Source: Spirochaetaceae bacterium (GTDB lineage: Bacteria > Spirochaetota > Spirochaetia > Treponematales > Breznakiellaceae). From it: 18,938 bases of DNA. Position numbers and translations under genes: made by a program. Shown here one piece after another: positions 1-7,996 of the stretch (positions are counted from its first letter, which is position 1; each line of letters opens with the position of its first letter). The stretch lies in the NCBI GenBank assembly GCA_031288215.1, contig JAITRV010000078.1:1-18938 (forward strand), in the 5' to 3' direction. The notes beneath the pieces are model-generated. The model saw only the letters and a program-made list of their open reading frames with translations, did no database searches and was not told where the DNA came from.

Positions 1-1925
1 TCTCGGCCCTGGACGATCCCGAAAGCCGGCTTTGTTCCCTGGCGGAACGGGCCTTCGTCCGGGCCCTGGGGGGAAGCTGCAACGCCCCCATCGCCGCCTA
101 TGCCCGGATCCAGGGGGGCACCCTCACGCTCCGGGCCTTCTACGGGGGCCCCGGCCCCGGAGGCCCCGGAGGCCCCGGAGGGGCTTCCCTTGAAGCAATA
201 ACGGAGGAGGCGGGAGGGGCGGCGGCTCCGTCGGCGGCTGAGCGGTTGCTCAAAGGGGTGGGCTCTGTACTACCCGTACAGGGGCCGTCCGCGGGGGTTA
301 GGGGCAGCCTCTCGGGCCCGCCGGAGGAGGCGGAGGCCCTGGGAGCGGCCCTGGCCCGCCGGCTTCTGGGCCGCTACGGGGAGGCCGGGACGGGCAGGGT
401 TTTCCTGGTGGGGGCCGGCCCCGGGGACGGGGGGCTCCTGACGGTCGCGGGGGAACGCCTCCTCCAGGAAGCGGACCTGGTCCTCTACGACAAGCTGGTG
501 GGCCGGGGGGTTCTCTCCCGGATTCCCCCGGAAACCGAAACCCTCTACGTGGGGAAGGAGGCGGGCCGCCACACCCTGCCCCAGGAAGCGATAAACCGGC
601 TCCTGGTCCAGGCCGCCGCCGAGGGGAAGCGGGTGGTCCGCCTCAAGGGGGGAGACCCCTTCCTCTTTGGCCGGGGCGGGGAGGAGCTTGAGGGCCTGCG
701 GGAGGCGGGGATCCCCTTCGAGGTGATCAGCGGGGTCAGTTCCGCCCTGGCGGTTCCCGCCGCCTTCGGCATCCCCGTGACCCACCGGGATGCCTGTTCC
801 TCGGTCCACATCGTCACCGGCCATAAGCGGGTCCCGGAGGGCCCGGATGGGGAGGAGGGCACAGAGCCGGAGATCCCCTACGAGGCCCTGGTGAAGGCCG
901 GGGGGACCCTGATCTTCCTCATGGGGGTGGGGGCCCTGGGCCGGATCTGCGGGGGCCTCATGGCTGCGGGAATGGACGGGAACACCCCCGCGGCGATCCT
1001 GGAGGAGGGGACCACCGCCCGGCAGCGGCGGGTCCTCTCGGTCCTGTCCCGGCTGCCGCGGGAGGCGGAACAGGCGGGGGTCCGGGCCCCGGCGATTACC
1101 GTGGTGGGGAAGGTCTGCGCCCTGGCGGAGGCCTTTTCCTGGAGGGAAGCCAAGAGCCTGGGGGGGGTGCGGATAGGGATAACCCGGCCCCGGAACCGGG
1201 CCCCCCGGTTCCGGGACATGCTTGCCCGGGAAGGGGCGGAGGTGGTGGAAATTCCTTCTATAGAAACGGTCCCCCTGGAAAGCGCCCCGGACCTGGAGGA
1301 AGCCGTGGCGGGTCTGGCGGGGAAGGGCTGGCTGGTCTTTACCAGTCCCGCCGGGGCGGAGATCTTCTTCCGCCGCCTCAGAGCGGCCAAACGGGACATC
1401 AGGAGCCTCGGGGGGATCAAGGTCGCCGCCATAGGGAAAAGTACCGCCGCGGTCCTGGAGGACCGGGGAATGCTCGTGGACCTGGTCCCCGCCGAATACA
1501 GCGGCCGGGCCCTGGGGGAGGCCCTGGCCGCCGCGGTGCGGCCGGGGGAGACCCTGGTCATCCCCCGGTCGAGGATAGGGAGCGCCGACCTTATCCGGCC
1601 CCTCCTGGAAGCGGGGATCGCCTACCGGGACATCCCCCTCTACGATACCCGGCCCATGGCGGCCCGGCTGGACGGGACCCTCCGGGGGATCCTCCTGGAG
1701 GGGCTGGACTGGGCGGCCTTTACCAGCGCCTCCACGGTGGAAGGCCTGGCCGCCGCCGCCGGGGAGGGGGGCCTTGCGGGGATGCGGGCCCTCTGCATCG
1801 GCGCCCAAACCGCCGCGGCCGCGGAAAAGTACCGCATGAAAACCTATACCGCCCGGGAGGCAACCCTGGAAAGTATGGTGGAAACATTGAAAGAGGAGGT
1901 TCGCAAACATGGCGGAGCCCTTTAA
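1..1925 (+). CDS. hemC-cobA-hemD: HemC-CobA-HemD trifunctional fusion, 5' end outside window
   Basis: The frame is open from base 3 to the TAA at 1923-1925, with no stop. Bases 3 to about 392 encode the C-terminal domain of hydroxymethylbilane synthase: AERAFVRALGGSCNAPIAAY, with the dipyrromethane-cofactor cysteine at 78-80, then a Gly-Pro-rich insert, then SLSGPPEEAEALG. From about 396 the chain runs directly into uroporphyrinogen-III C-methyltransferase (SUMT), with SAM-site GAGPGD, LKGGDPFLFGRGG and the GVSSALAVPAAFGIPVTHRD region. From about 1165 a HemD domain follows (RIGITRPRNRAPRF ... AAFTSASTVEGLA). Together these would turn porphobilinogen into precorrin-2 through hydroxymethylbilane and uroporphyrinogen III. 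The TTG at 246 is not a credible start because it falls inside the HemC fold. No precorrin-2 dehydrogenase domain is seen. HemC-HemD and CobA-HemD fusions are known; the three-part version looks uncommon. The stop overlaps hemB by 17 nt. Confidence 0.93.
   Translation, partial: SALDDPESRLCSLAERAFVRALGGSCNAPIAAYARIQGGTLTLRAFYGGPGPGGPGGPGGASLEAITEEAGGAAAPSAAERLLKGVGSVLPVQGPSAGVRGSLSGPPEEAEALGAALARRLLGRYGEAGTGRVFLVGAGPGDGGLLTVAGERLLQEADLVLYDKLVGRGVLSRIPPETETLYVGKEAGRHTLPQEAINRLLVQAAAEGKRVVRLKGGDPFLFGRGGEELEGLREAGIPFEVISGVSSALAVPAAFGIPVTHRDACSSVHIVTGHKRVPEGPDGEEGTEPEIPYEALVKAGGTLIFLMGVGALGRICGGLMAAGMDGNTPAAILEEGTTARQRRVLSVLSRLPREAEQAGVRAPAITVVGKVCALAEAFSWREAKSLGGVRIGITRPRNRAPRFRDMLAREGAEVVEIPSIETVPLESAPDLEEAVAGLAGKGWLVFTSPAGAEIFFRRLRAAKRDIRSLGGIKVAAIGKSTAAVLEDRGMLVDLVPAEYSGRALGEALAAAVRPGETLVIPRSRIGSADLIRPLLEAGIAYRDIPLYDTRPMAARLDGTLRGILLEGLDWAAFTSASTVEGLAAAAGEGGLAGMRALCIGAQTAAAAEKYRMKTYTAREATLESMVETLKEEVRKHGGAL
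153..179 (+). repeat. 9-bp tandem repeat coding a Gly-Pro tract in HemC
   Basis: Three perfect copies of GGCCCCGGA lie in tandem, preceded by a partial copy. They encode a GPGGPGGPGG-like stretch. The tract begins an insert of roughly 35 residues in the HemC C-terminal domain, between the strand ending LRAFYG and the helix starting GPPEEAEALG. E. coli HemC has only a short loop here. The unit is a multiple of three, so copy-number change keeps the frame. Confidence 0.85.
1891..1899 (+). promoter_or_regulatory. Ribosome binding site of hemB
   Basis: AAGAGGAGG lies 9 nt before the ATG at 1909, inside the 3' end of the hemD domain. It supports the ATG at 1909 as the hemB start. Confidence 0.7.
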
Positions 1926-2895
1926 CAGAACCAGGAGGCTGCGGGGGAGCGATACCCTCAGGAGAATGGTCCGGGAAACCCGGCTCTCCAAGGACGCGCT
2001 CATCTATCCGGTCTTTGTCAGGGAGGGAAGTAATATCGAGGAGGAAATTCCTTCCATGGAAGGTCAGTACCGCTACAGCATCGACCGGCTGGCCTCCGTC
2101 TTCGACCGGCTTCTGGAAGCGGGAGTTACCAAGGTGCTTTTCTTCGGCATCCCCGGGGAAAAAGACGGGGAGGGGAAGGGAGCCTGGCAGGAGGACGGGA
2201 TCATCCAGCGGGCCCTGCGCCATAGCCGGGAGCACTACCCGGAGTTGTACCTCATCACCGATGTGTGTATGTGCGAATACACCAGCCACGGCCACTGCGG
2301 GGTCCTGGAGGGAGAAACCGTGGATAACGACCGGACCCTGGATTTCCTGGCCCGGATCGCCCGGTCCCATGCCCGGGCAGGGGCCCACATGGTGGCCCCC
2401 TCGGATATGATGGACGGCCGGGTCCTGGCCATCAGGGAGGCCCTGGACCGGGAGGGCTTCGGGCAGGTGCCCGTCATGTCCTATGCGGCCAAGTACTGTT
2501 CCTCCTTCTACGGCCCCTTCCGGGAAGCGGCCGGGTCAGCCCCGGCCTTCGGGGACCGCAGGACCTATCAGATGGACTATCACAACCAGCGGGAAGGCCT
2601 CCGGGAGGCCCTCTCGGACATCGGGGAGGGGGCGGATATCGTCATGGTCAAGCCCGCCCTGGCATACCTCGACGTGATCCGGCGGGTATCGGAACGGTCC
2701 GCCGTCCCGGTGGCGGCCTACAGCGTCAGCGGGGAATACGCGATGATCAAGGCCGCCGCCCGGGGGGGCTTCATCGACGAGGCCGCCCTAGCCTGCGAGG
2801 TCGCCGTGGGGATCTTCCGCGCCGGGGCGGACATCCTGATCAGTTACTATGCCCGGGAGCTGGCGGGGTGGATCGGGGAGGGACGGATAGGATGA
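1909..2895 (+). CDS. hemB: Porphobilinogen synthase (5-aminolevulinate dehydratase)
   Basis: A cytosolic enzyme that condenses two 5-aminolevulinate molecules to porphobilinogen. The 328-residue length is typical. The three zinc-binding cysteines of the zinc-dependent class are present in CMCEYTSHGHC (Cys120, Cys122, Cys130). The two active-site lysines are Lys195 in AAKYCSSFYGPFREA and Lys248 in MVKPALAYLD, the Schiff-base lysine. The allosteric/substrate segment SGEYAMIKAAA is also conserved. The start at 1909 is backed by a strong Shine-Dalgarno sequence and overlaps the upstream fusion gene by 17 nt. The TGA overlaps the hemL ATG (ATGA), suggesting translational coupling. It feeds porphobilinogen to the HemC domain encoded just upstream. 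No later haem genes (hemE, hemN, hemH) are nearby, so here it most likely serves B12 synthesis. Confidence 0.97.
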   Translation: MAEPFNRTRRLRGSDTLRRMVRETRLSKDALIYPVFVREGSNIEEEIPSMEGQYRYSIDRLASVFDRLLEAGVTKVLFFGIPGEKDGEGKGAWQEDGIIQRALRHSREHYPELYLITDVCMCEYTSHGHCGVLEGETVDNDRTLDFLARIARSHARAGAHMVAPSDMMDGRVLAIREALDREGFGQVPVMSYAAKYCSSFYGPFREAAGSAPAFGDRRTYQMDYHNQREGLREALSDIGEGADIVMVKPALAYLDVIRRVSERSAVPVAAYSVSGEYAMIKAAARGGFIDEAALACEVAVGIFRAGADILISYYARELAGWIGEGRIG

Positions 2896-4217
2896 AAGGG
2901 ATATCCCGTTCCGAAGAACTCTACCGGAGGGCCCAGGCCCTGATCCCCGGCGGGGTGAACAGCCCCGTGCGGGCCTTCCGTTCGGTAAACCGCCCCCCCC
3001 TCTTCATCGCCGGTGCCGACGGGGCCTATCTCCGGGACGCCGACGGCAAGCGTTATATCGACTATGTCTGTTCCTGGGGGCCCCTGATCCTGGGGCATAA
3101 CCACCGGGAAATCGCCCGGGCGGTGGCCGAAGCCGTCCCCCGGGGGCTCAGCTACGGGGCCGCCACCGAGGCGGAACTGGTCATGGCCGAATTGATGACC
3201 GGCATGGTCCCCTCCCTGGAAATGGTGCGGATGGTGAATTCGGGAACCGAGGCGGTGATGAGCGCCCTCCGGGCCGCCCGGGGCTTTACCCGCCGGGACC
3301 GGATCATCAAATTCGAGGGCTGCTACCACGGCCACTGCGACGCCATGCTGGTCAAGGGGGGGTCAGGGCTCCTCAGCGGGAGTTCGGCGGACAGCGCCGG
3401 GGTCCCCGCGGGGGCCGTGGCGGACACCCTGGTGGCCGCCTTCAACGACCTGGGCAGCGTGGAGGCCCTCTTCGCCGCCAACCGGGAGGCCGTGGCCGCG
3501 GTCATCGTGGAACCCCTGGCGGCCAATATGGGGGTGGTGCCCCCTGAGCCGGGCTTCCTGGAGGGCCTGCGGGAACGCTGCAGCCGGGAGGGGGCCCTGC
3601 TGATCTTCGACGAGGTGATCACCGGTTTCAGGCTGGCCCCCGGAGGCGCCCAGGAGTTCTACGGGGTCAGGCCGGATCTGTCGACCTTCGGCAAGATCAT
3701 CGGCGGGGGCCTCCCCGTGGGGGCCTACGGGGGCCGCCGGGAGATCATGGAAACCGTGGCCCCCCTGGGACCGGTTTACCAGGCGGGAACCCTCTCGGGC
3801 AACCCCCTGGCTATGGCGGCGGGAATAGCCCAACTGAGTTATCTCAAGGGCCACCCGGAGGTCTATGACCATATCAACCGCATGGGGGATGCCCTCTTTG
3901 GGGGGCTCCGGGAGATCCTGGAGCGGACCGCCGCCCCCTGCAGGGTGAATTCCACCGGCTCCCTGGGCTGCCTCTTCTTTACCGGTAACGAGGTCCGGGA
4001 CTTCAGCTCCGCCAAAAAGGCGGACACCTCCCGCTACGCCGCCTATTTTGACCGCCTGCTCCGGCAGGGGATATACCAGGCCCCGGCCCAGTTCGAGGCC
4101 CTCTTCGTATCCGCCGCCCACGGGGAGGCGGAGATCGCCCGGACCCTGGAAGCGGCGGAGGCTTTTTTCAAGGATTTTCCCGGAAACCCGGGGGAAGGGA
4201 AGGGCGCCTATGGATAG
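2892..4217 (+). CDS. hemL: Glutamate-1-semialdehyde 2,1-aminomutase
   Basis: A PLP-dependent class III aminotransferase-fold enzyme that converts glutamate-1-semialdehyde to 5-aminolevulinate, the last step of the C5 pathway. It has 441 residues, a usual length. Diagnostic segments are SEELYRRAQALIPGGVNSPV near the N-terminus, MVNSGTEAVMSALRAARG, FEGCYHGHCDAMLVKGGSG, IFDEVITGFRL and STFGKIIGGGLPVGAYGG, with PLP lysine Lys268. The ATG at 2892 is chosen because the protein family starts here and it makes an ATGA overlap with hemB. An in-frame GTG at 2868 would lie deep within hemB. The partner glutamyl-tRNA reductase (HemA) is not in the window and may lie upstream. The 3' end overlaps cbiET by 8 nt. 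Confidence 0.97.
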   Translation: MKGISRSEELYRRAQALIPGGVNSPVRAFRSVNRPPLFIAGADGAYLRDADGKRYIDYVCSWGPLILGHNHREIARAVAEAVPRGLSYGAATEAELVMAELMTGMVPSLEMVRMVNSGTEAVMSALRAARGFTRRDRIIKFEGCYHGHCDAMLVKGGSGLLSGSSADSAGVPAGAVADTLVAAFNDLGSVEALFAANREAVAAVIVEPLAANMGVVPPEPGFLEGLRERCSREGALLIFDEVITGFRLAPGGAQEFYGVRPDLSTFGKIIGGGLPVGAYGGRREIMETVAPLGPVYQAGTLSGNPLAMAAGIAQLSYLKGHPEVYDHINRMGDALFGGLREILERTAAPCRVNSTGSLGCLFFTGNEVRDFSSAKKADTSRYAAYFDRLLRQGIYQAPAQFEALFVSAAHGEAEIARTLEAAEAFFKDFPGNPGEGKGAYG

Positions 4218-5445
4218 GGAAATATACCTCGTCGGGATGGGGCCCGGGGGAGGGGCCCTCCTCACCCGGGAGGCCGAGGCGGCCATTGCCGGAAGCCGCT
4301 GGGTCCTGGGGGCCCCCCGGCTCCTGGAGGCGGCGCAGGCCCTCATCGGGGAAAAAGAACGGCAGGCCCTCGCCGATCCCGAGGAGATCCTCCGCTTCAT
4401 CGAGGAACGGGGGGACGGGACCTTCTCGGTGCTCCTGTCGGGGGACCCCGGATTCTACAGCGGGGCCCGGAAACTCATCGGCCGGCTTGAGGAACGGGGC
4501 TGGGCCTTCCGGGTGGTGAACGGCGTCAGCTCCCTGGTCTATTTTGCGGGCCGCCTGGCGGTTCCCTGGGAGGACCTCCGGGTGGTGAGCCTCCACGGCC
4601 GCCGCTCCGACATTCCCGGCACGGTGGCGGCCAATCAGCGGACCTTCTTCCTCACGGACCGGAAGATGGGGCCCGCGGAGATCTGCGCCGCCCTGAAGGA
4701 GGCGATCCTGAGCGGGGCCCTTCCGGAGAGCCTGCGGGTCTCCGTGGGGGAGCGCCTCTCCTATAGCGACGAGCGGATCCGCCGGGGCAGCCCCGGGGAG
4801 TTTGCGGCGGCGGCCTTCGATCCCCTCTCGGTGGTGCTGGTGGAAAACCCCGCCCCCCGTCCGGCCTTCCGGGGGAATTACAGCCTGGGGGACGAGGCCT
4901 TTATCCGGGGGGAGGTTCCCATGACCAAGGAGGAGGTCCGCACCGTGGTCCTCTCCAAGCTCCGGCTGGAACCGGAGAGCGTCGCCTGGGATATCGGCGC
5001 GGGGACCGGATCGGTTTCCTGCGAGATGGCCCTGCGGGCCTTCCGGGGCCGGGTCTATGCGGTGGAACAGAATCCCCAGGGGGTCTCCCTGATAGAGCAA
5101 AACCGGGCGAAGCTGGGGATAAGCAACCTGGAGGTCCGCCTGGGTGTTGCCCCGGAAGCCCTGGGGGATCTGCCCCCGCCGGACCGGGTCTTTATCGGCG
5201 GCAGTTCCGGGCGGCTTGACCGGATCATCGCCTCCGTGACTGCCCGGAATCCCCGGGTCCGCCTGGTGATCACCGCCGTTACCCTGGAAACCCTGACGGA
5301 GGCGTTCTCCCTGATGAAGAAGTACGCCCCCTCCGGGGCGGAATTTGTCCAGATCGCCGCCGCCCGGGGGACGCGCCTCGGCGCTTATACCCTGATGAAG
5401 GCCCTGGACCCGGTGTATATCATCAGCGGCGGGGATAGTCCATGA
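4210..5445 (+). CDS. cbiET: Cobalt-precorrin-7 C5-/precorrin-8 C15-methyltransferase, CbiE-CbiT fusion
   Basis: A 411-residue bifunctional SAM-dependent methyltransferase. The N-terminal part (about 1-215) is CbiE, a tetrapyrrole-methylase fold with GMGPGGG near residue 9, SGDPGFYSG at 77-85 and a NGVSSLVYFAGRL segment. The C-terminal part (from about 230) is CbiT, a Rossmann class I methyltransferase with WDIGAGTGSVSCEMAL starting at Trp260. CbiE methylates C5; CbiT methylates C15 and decarboxylates the C12 acetate side chain. The same E+T arrangement occurs in CobL of the aerobic pathway; the cbiD/cbiG context argues for the anaerobic enzyme. The ATG at 4210 overlaps the hemL stop by 8 nt. 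The TGA overlaps the cbiA ATG. No catalytic segment appears to be missing. Confidence 0.95.
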   Translation: MDREIYLVGMGPGGGALLTREAEAAIAGSRWVLGAPRLLEAAQALIGEKERQALADPEEILRFIEERGDGTFSVLLSGDPGFYSGARKLIGRLEERGWAFRVVNGVSSLVYFAGRLAVPWEDLRVVSLHGRRSDIPGTVAANQRTFFLTDRKMGPAEICAALKEAILSGALPESLRVSVGERLSYSDERIRRGSPGEFAAAAFDPLSVVLVENPAPRPAFRGNYSLGDEAFIRGEVPMTKEEVRTVVLSKLRLEPESVAWDIGAGTGSVSCEMALRAFRGRVYAVEQNPQGVSLIEQNRAKLGISNLEVRLGVAPEALGDLPPPDRVFIGGSSGRLDRIIASVTARNPRVRLVITAVTLETLTEAFSLMKKYAPSGAEFVQIAAARGTRLGAYTLMKALDPVYIISGGDSP

Positions 5446-6842
5446 TGAATCTTTCCGTGCCCCGGCTCTGTATCGCCGCCGGCTCCAGCGGTTCCGGCAA
5501 GACCACCCTGACCTGCGGCCTCCTCAAGGCCCTGATCAACCGGGGGCTGACGGTGGCCTCCTTCAAGGCCGGGCCGGATTACATCGATCCCATGTTCCAC
5601 CGGGAGGTGATCGGGGCCCATTCCTCAAATCTGGACCTTTTTCTCCTGACGGAAGAGACGGTCCGGCGCCTCCTTTGGGAGAATTCCCGGGGCAAGGACC
5701 TGTCCGTCCTTGAGGGGGTCATGGGCTTCTACGACGGCCTCGGGGGGGCCTCCGCGGAGGCCTCTACCTGGCGCCTGGCCCAGGTTACGGGAAGCCCGGT
5801 GGTGCTGGTGGAGGATTGCCGGGGCCTGTCCCTTTCCGCCGCGGCCCGGATCAAGGGCATGGCGGAATTCCGGGAGGACAGCCGTATCCGGGCGGTGATC
5901 CTCAACCACATCAGTTCCTCCCGTTACGCCGAACTCAAGGACATCATCGAGGGGGAAACCGGATTGGCGGTCTGCGGCTTCCTTCCCGTCCTCAGGGAGT
6001 GCGCCATCGAAAGCCGGCACCTGGGGCTCGTCACCGCGGCGGAGATCGGGGACCTCCAGGGGAAGATCGAAACCCTGGCCGCCCGGATAGAAGAGACCGT
6101 CGACCTGGACCGCCTTATCGCCCTGGCCCGCTCCGCCCCCCCGCTTGAACCGGAGGATCCTGCGGGAAGGATTCCCGGCGAAATCCCCGATGCCCCGAAA
6201 ACCGCGGACCGCCGGGGGAAGGCCCTCCGAATCGCCGTTGCCCGGGACCGGGCCTTCTGCTTCTACTACGAGGACGGCCTCAAGCTCCTGCGGGAACGGG
6301 GGGCGGAACCGGTGTTCTTCAGCCCCCTGAAAGACCGGAGCCTCCCCGAGGGCATCCGGGGCCTCTATATAGGGGGCGGCTATCCCGAACTCTACGGGCC
6401 TGAGCTTTCGGGAAACCGTTCCCTCCTGGACGACATCCGATCGGCCCTTCGGGAGGGCCTTCCCTGCATCGCCGAGTGCGGGGGCTTCATGTACCTCCAC
6501 CATACCGTCTCGGACGCCGCCGGCAGCGCCTACCCCATGGTGAACTTCATCCCCGGTTCCTGCGTCAAGCAGCCCCGGCTGGTCCGCTTCGGCTACGCCT
6601 TCTACCAGGCCCGGCGGGACAACCTCCTCTGCCGCCGGGGGGAACTCCTGCGGGGCCACGAATTCCACTACTGGGACAGCGATTGCCCCGGAGACGGCTT
6701 CCTGGGGATGAAACCCCGGTCCGCCGCCGAATGGCCCTGCATCGTCGCCGGGGAAAACCTCTTTGCGGGTTTCCCCCATCTCCATTTCTGTTCAGATCCC
6801 CGGATGGCCGAGCGTTTTCTGGACCGGTGCGGGAGGGTATGA
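5442..6842 (+). CDS. cbiA: Cobyrinate a,c-diamide synthase
   Basis: An ATP- and glutamine-dependent amidase that converts the a and c carboxylates of cobyrinate to amides. It has 466 residues. The N-terminal dethiobiotin-synthetase-like domain carries the P-loop GSSGSGKTT (about 14-22) and FKAGPDYIDPMFH. The C-terminal class I glutamine amidotransferase domain carries GLYIGGGYPE and the nucleophile Cys346 in CIAECGGFMYLHH, plus the HFCSDP tail. Two consecutive ATGs (5442, 5445) could start it; the first makes an ATGA overlap with cbiET. A homologue, CfbE, acts on nickel-sirohydrochlorin in F430 synthesis. The full corrin gene set around this gene makes cobyrinate the likely substrate. Its stop overlaps cbiD. 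Confidence 0.95.
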   Translation: MMNLSVPRLCIAAGSSGSGKTTLTCGLLKALINRGLTVASFKAGPDYIDPMFHREVIGAHSSNLDLFLLTEETVRRLLWENSRGKDLSVLEGVMGFYDGLGGASAEASTWRLAQVTGSPVVLVEDCRGLSLSAAARIKGMAEFREDSRIRAVILNHISSSRYAELKDIIEGETGLAVCGFLPVLRECAIESRHLGLVTAAEIGDLQGKIETLAARIEETVDLDRLIALARSAPPLEPEDPAGRIPGEIPDAPKTADRRGKALRIAVARDRAFCFYYEDGLKLLRERGAEPVFFSPLKDRSLPEGIRGLYIGGGYPELYGPELSGNRSLLDDIRSALREGLPCIAECGGFMYLHHTVSDAAGSAYPMVNFIPGSCVKQPRLVRFGYAFYQARRDNLLCRRGELLRGHEFHYWDSDCPGDGFLGMKPRSAAEWPCIVAGENLFAGFPHLHFCSDPRMAERFLDRCGRV

Positions 6843-7996
6843 GCGTGAGCGGGGATCGCAAGCTCCGCTGGGGCTATACCACGGGAAGCTGCGCCGCGGC
6901 GGCCGCCAAGGCCGCGGCGATCCTCCTCCTGACCGATGCGGGCCCGCAGCCCTTCCCCGTGGAGATCCGCACCCCCGGGGGAAAGAAGCTCTCCCTGGTT
7001 CCGGAGGATATACGCCGGGACCAGGGAGCCGTCTCCTGCGGGATCCGGAAGGACGCCGGGGACGACCCGGATATCACCAACGGCGTCCTGGTCTACGCCC
7101 GCGTCGAAAAGAACGCCGGGCCGGAGATCCTCATCCTGGGGGGCGAGGGGGTGGGCCGGGTCACCAAGCCGGGGCTGGATGCGGCGGTGGGGGAGGCGGC
7201 GATCAACCGCACCCCCCGGCGGATGATCCGGGAAGCGGCGGCCGCCGTCTGCGCCGCCTCGGGTTATACCGGCGGGCTTACGGTAACCATCTCCATCCCC
7301 GGCGGGGAAGCGCTGGCGGAAAGGACCTTTAACCCCAAGCTGGGCATTGTGGGGGGCCTTTCTATCCTCGGCACCACCGGCATCGTGGAGCCCATGAGCG
7401 ACCGGGGCTTCATCGGGACCATCAAGGCGGAATACGCCGTCCGCCGGGCCCAGGGGGAAAGGACCGTGGTGATCGCCCCGGGAAATTACGGCCGGGACTT
7501 CCTGGCGGCCTCGCCCCTTGCGGGGATCGAGCCGGTGCTTTGCAGCAACTTCATCGGCGACGCCCTGGACCTGGCCGCGGAGGCGGGTTTTGAATGCCTC
7601 CTCCTGGCGGGGCATATCGGGAAGCTCGTAAAACTGGCAACGGGGAACTTCAATACCCATTCAAAATACGGGGATCCCCGGCTGGAGATCCTCACCGCCT
7701 ATGCGGCCCTGGAAGGGGCCCCCCGGGACCTGCTGGGGGAGATCCTCCACGCCGCGGTCACCGAACAGGCCGTTGCCCTCCTGGAGGAAGCGGGCCTTTG
7801 GCCGGCGGTGCTACGCCGCCTCCTGGGGGCCGTCCAGGACCAGATCGACCGCCGCTGCCGGGGGAAGCTCCTGGCGGGGGCCCTGCTCTTTTCCACCGGC
7901 AAGGGCCTCCTGGGGCTCACCGAGACCGCTCACCGGATTTTATCCGGGATTGCCCCGCGGAAGGAAGGGGGCGGCCAGGGAGGGGATCATGGCTGA
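6839..7996 (+). CDS. cbiD: Cobalt-precorrin-5B C1-methyltransferase
   Basis: CbiD methylates C1 of cobalt-precorrin-5B and is a marker of the anaerobic B12 pathway. It has 385 residues. The family signature GYTTGSCAAAAAKAA lies at about residues 12-26. FNPKLGIVGGLSILGTTGIVEPMS and the C-terminal GHIGKLVKLATGNFNTHSK segment are also clear. The start is set at the ATG at 6839, which gives an ATGA overlap with cbiA and places the signature where the family has it. The open frame continues upstream inside cbiA but has no CbiD homology there. The 3' end overlaps the nitrogenase-like fusion gene by 8 nt (ATGGCTGA), so the two are probably translated together. Confidence 0.96.
   Translation: MSVSGDRKLRWGYTTGSCAAAAAKAAAILLLTDAGPQPFPVEIRTPGGKKLSLVPEDIRRDQGAVSCGIRKDAGDDPDITNGVLVYARVEKNAGPEILILGGEGVGRVTKPGLDAAVGEAAINRTPRRMIREAAAAVCAASGYTGGLTVTISIPGGEALAERTFNPKLGIVGGLSILGTTGIVEPMSDRGFIGTIKAEYAVRRAQGERTVVIAPGNYGRDFLAASPLAGIEPVLCSNFIGDALDLAAEAGFECLLLAGHIGKLVKLATGNFNTHSKYGDPRLEILTAYAALEGAPRDLLGEILHAAVTEQAVALLEEAGLWPAVLRRLLGAVQDQIDRRCRGKLLAGALLFSTGKGLLGLTETAHRILSGIAPRKEGGGQGGDHG
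7977..7985 (+). promoter_or_regulatory. Ribosome binding site of the NifHD-like gene
   Basis: AGGGAGGGG ends 3 nt before the ATG at 7989 (AGGGAGG core with 5-nt spacing). It lies within the end of cbiD. It supports the ATG at 7989 instead of the longer upstream open frame, which has no NifH similarity. Confidence 0.6.

Noticed and set aside
246..248. TTG as the start of a stand-alone CobA-HemD gene
   Set aside because: It lies inside the HemC C-terminal domain, the frame is open to the left edge with HemC residues, and no ribosome binding site is near.
270..2003. Long antisense open frames, for example 577 codons here and 646 codons at 7917-9857
   Set aside because: They lie opposite clear genes, are low in complexity (rich in Gly, Pro and Arg) and show no family motifs. 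High GC removes stops on the reverse strand.
6476..6838. Upstream extension of CbiD
   Set aside because: It is a shifted frame of cbiA with no CbiD homology; the GYTTGSC signature sits correctly after the ATG at 6839.
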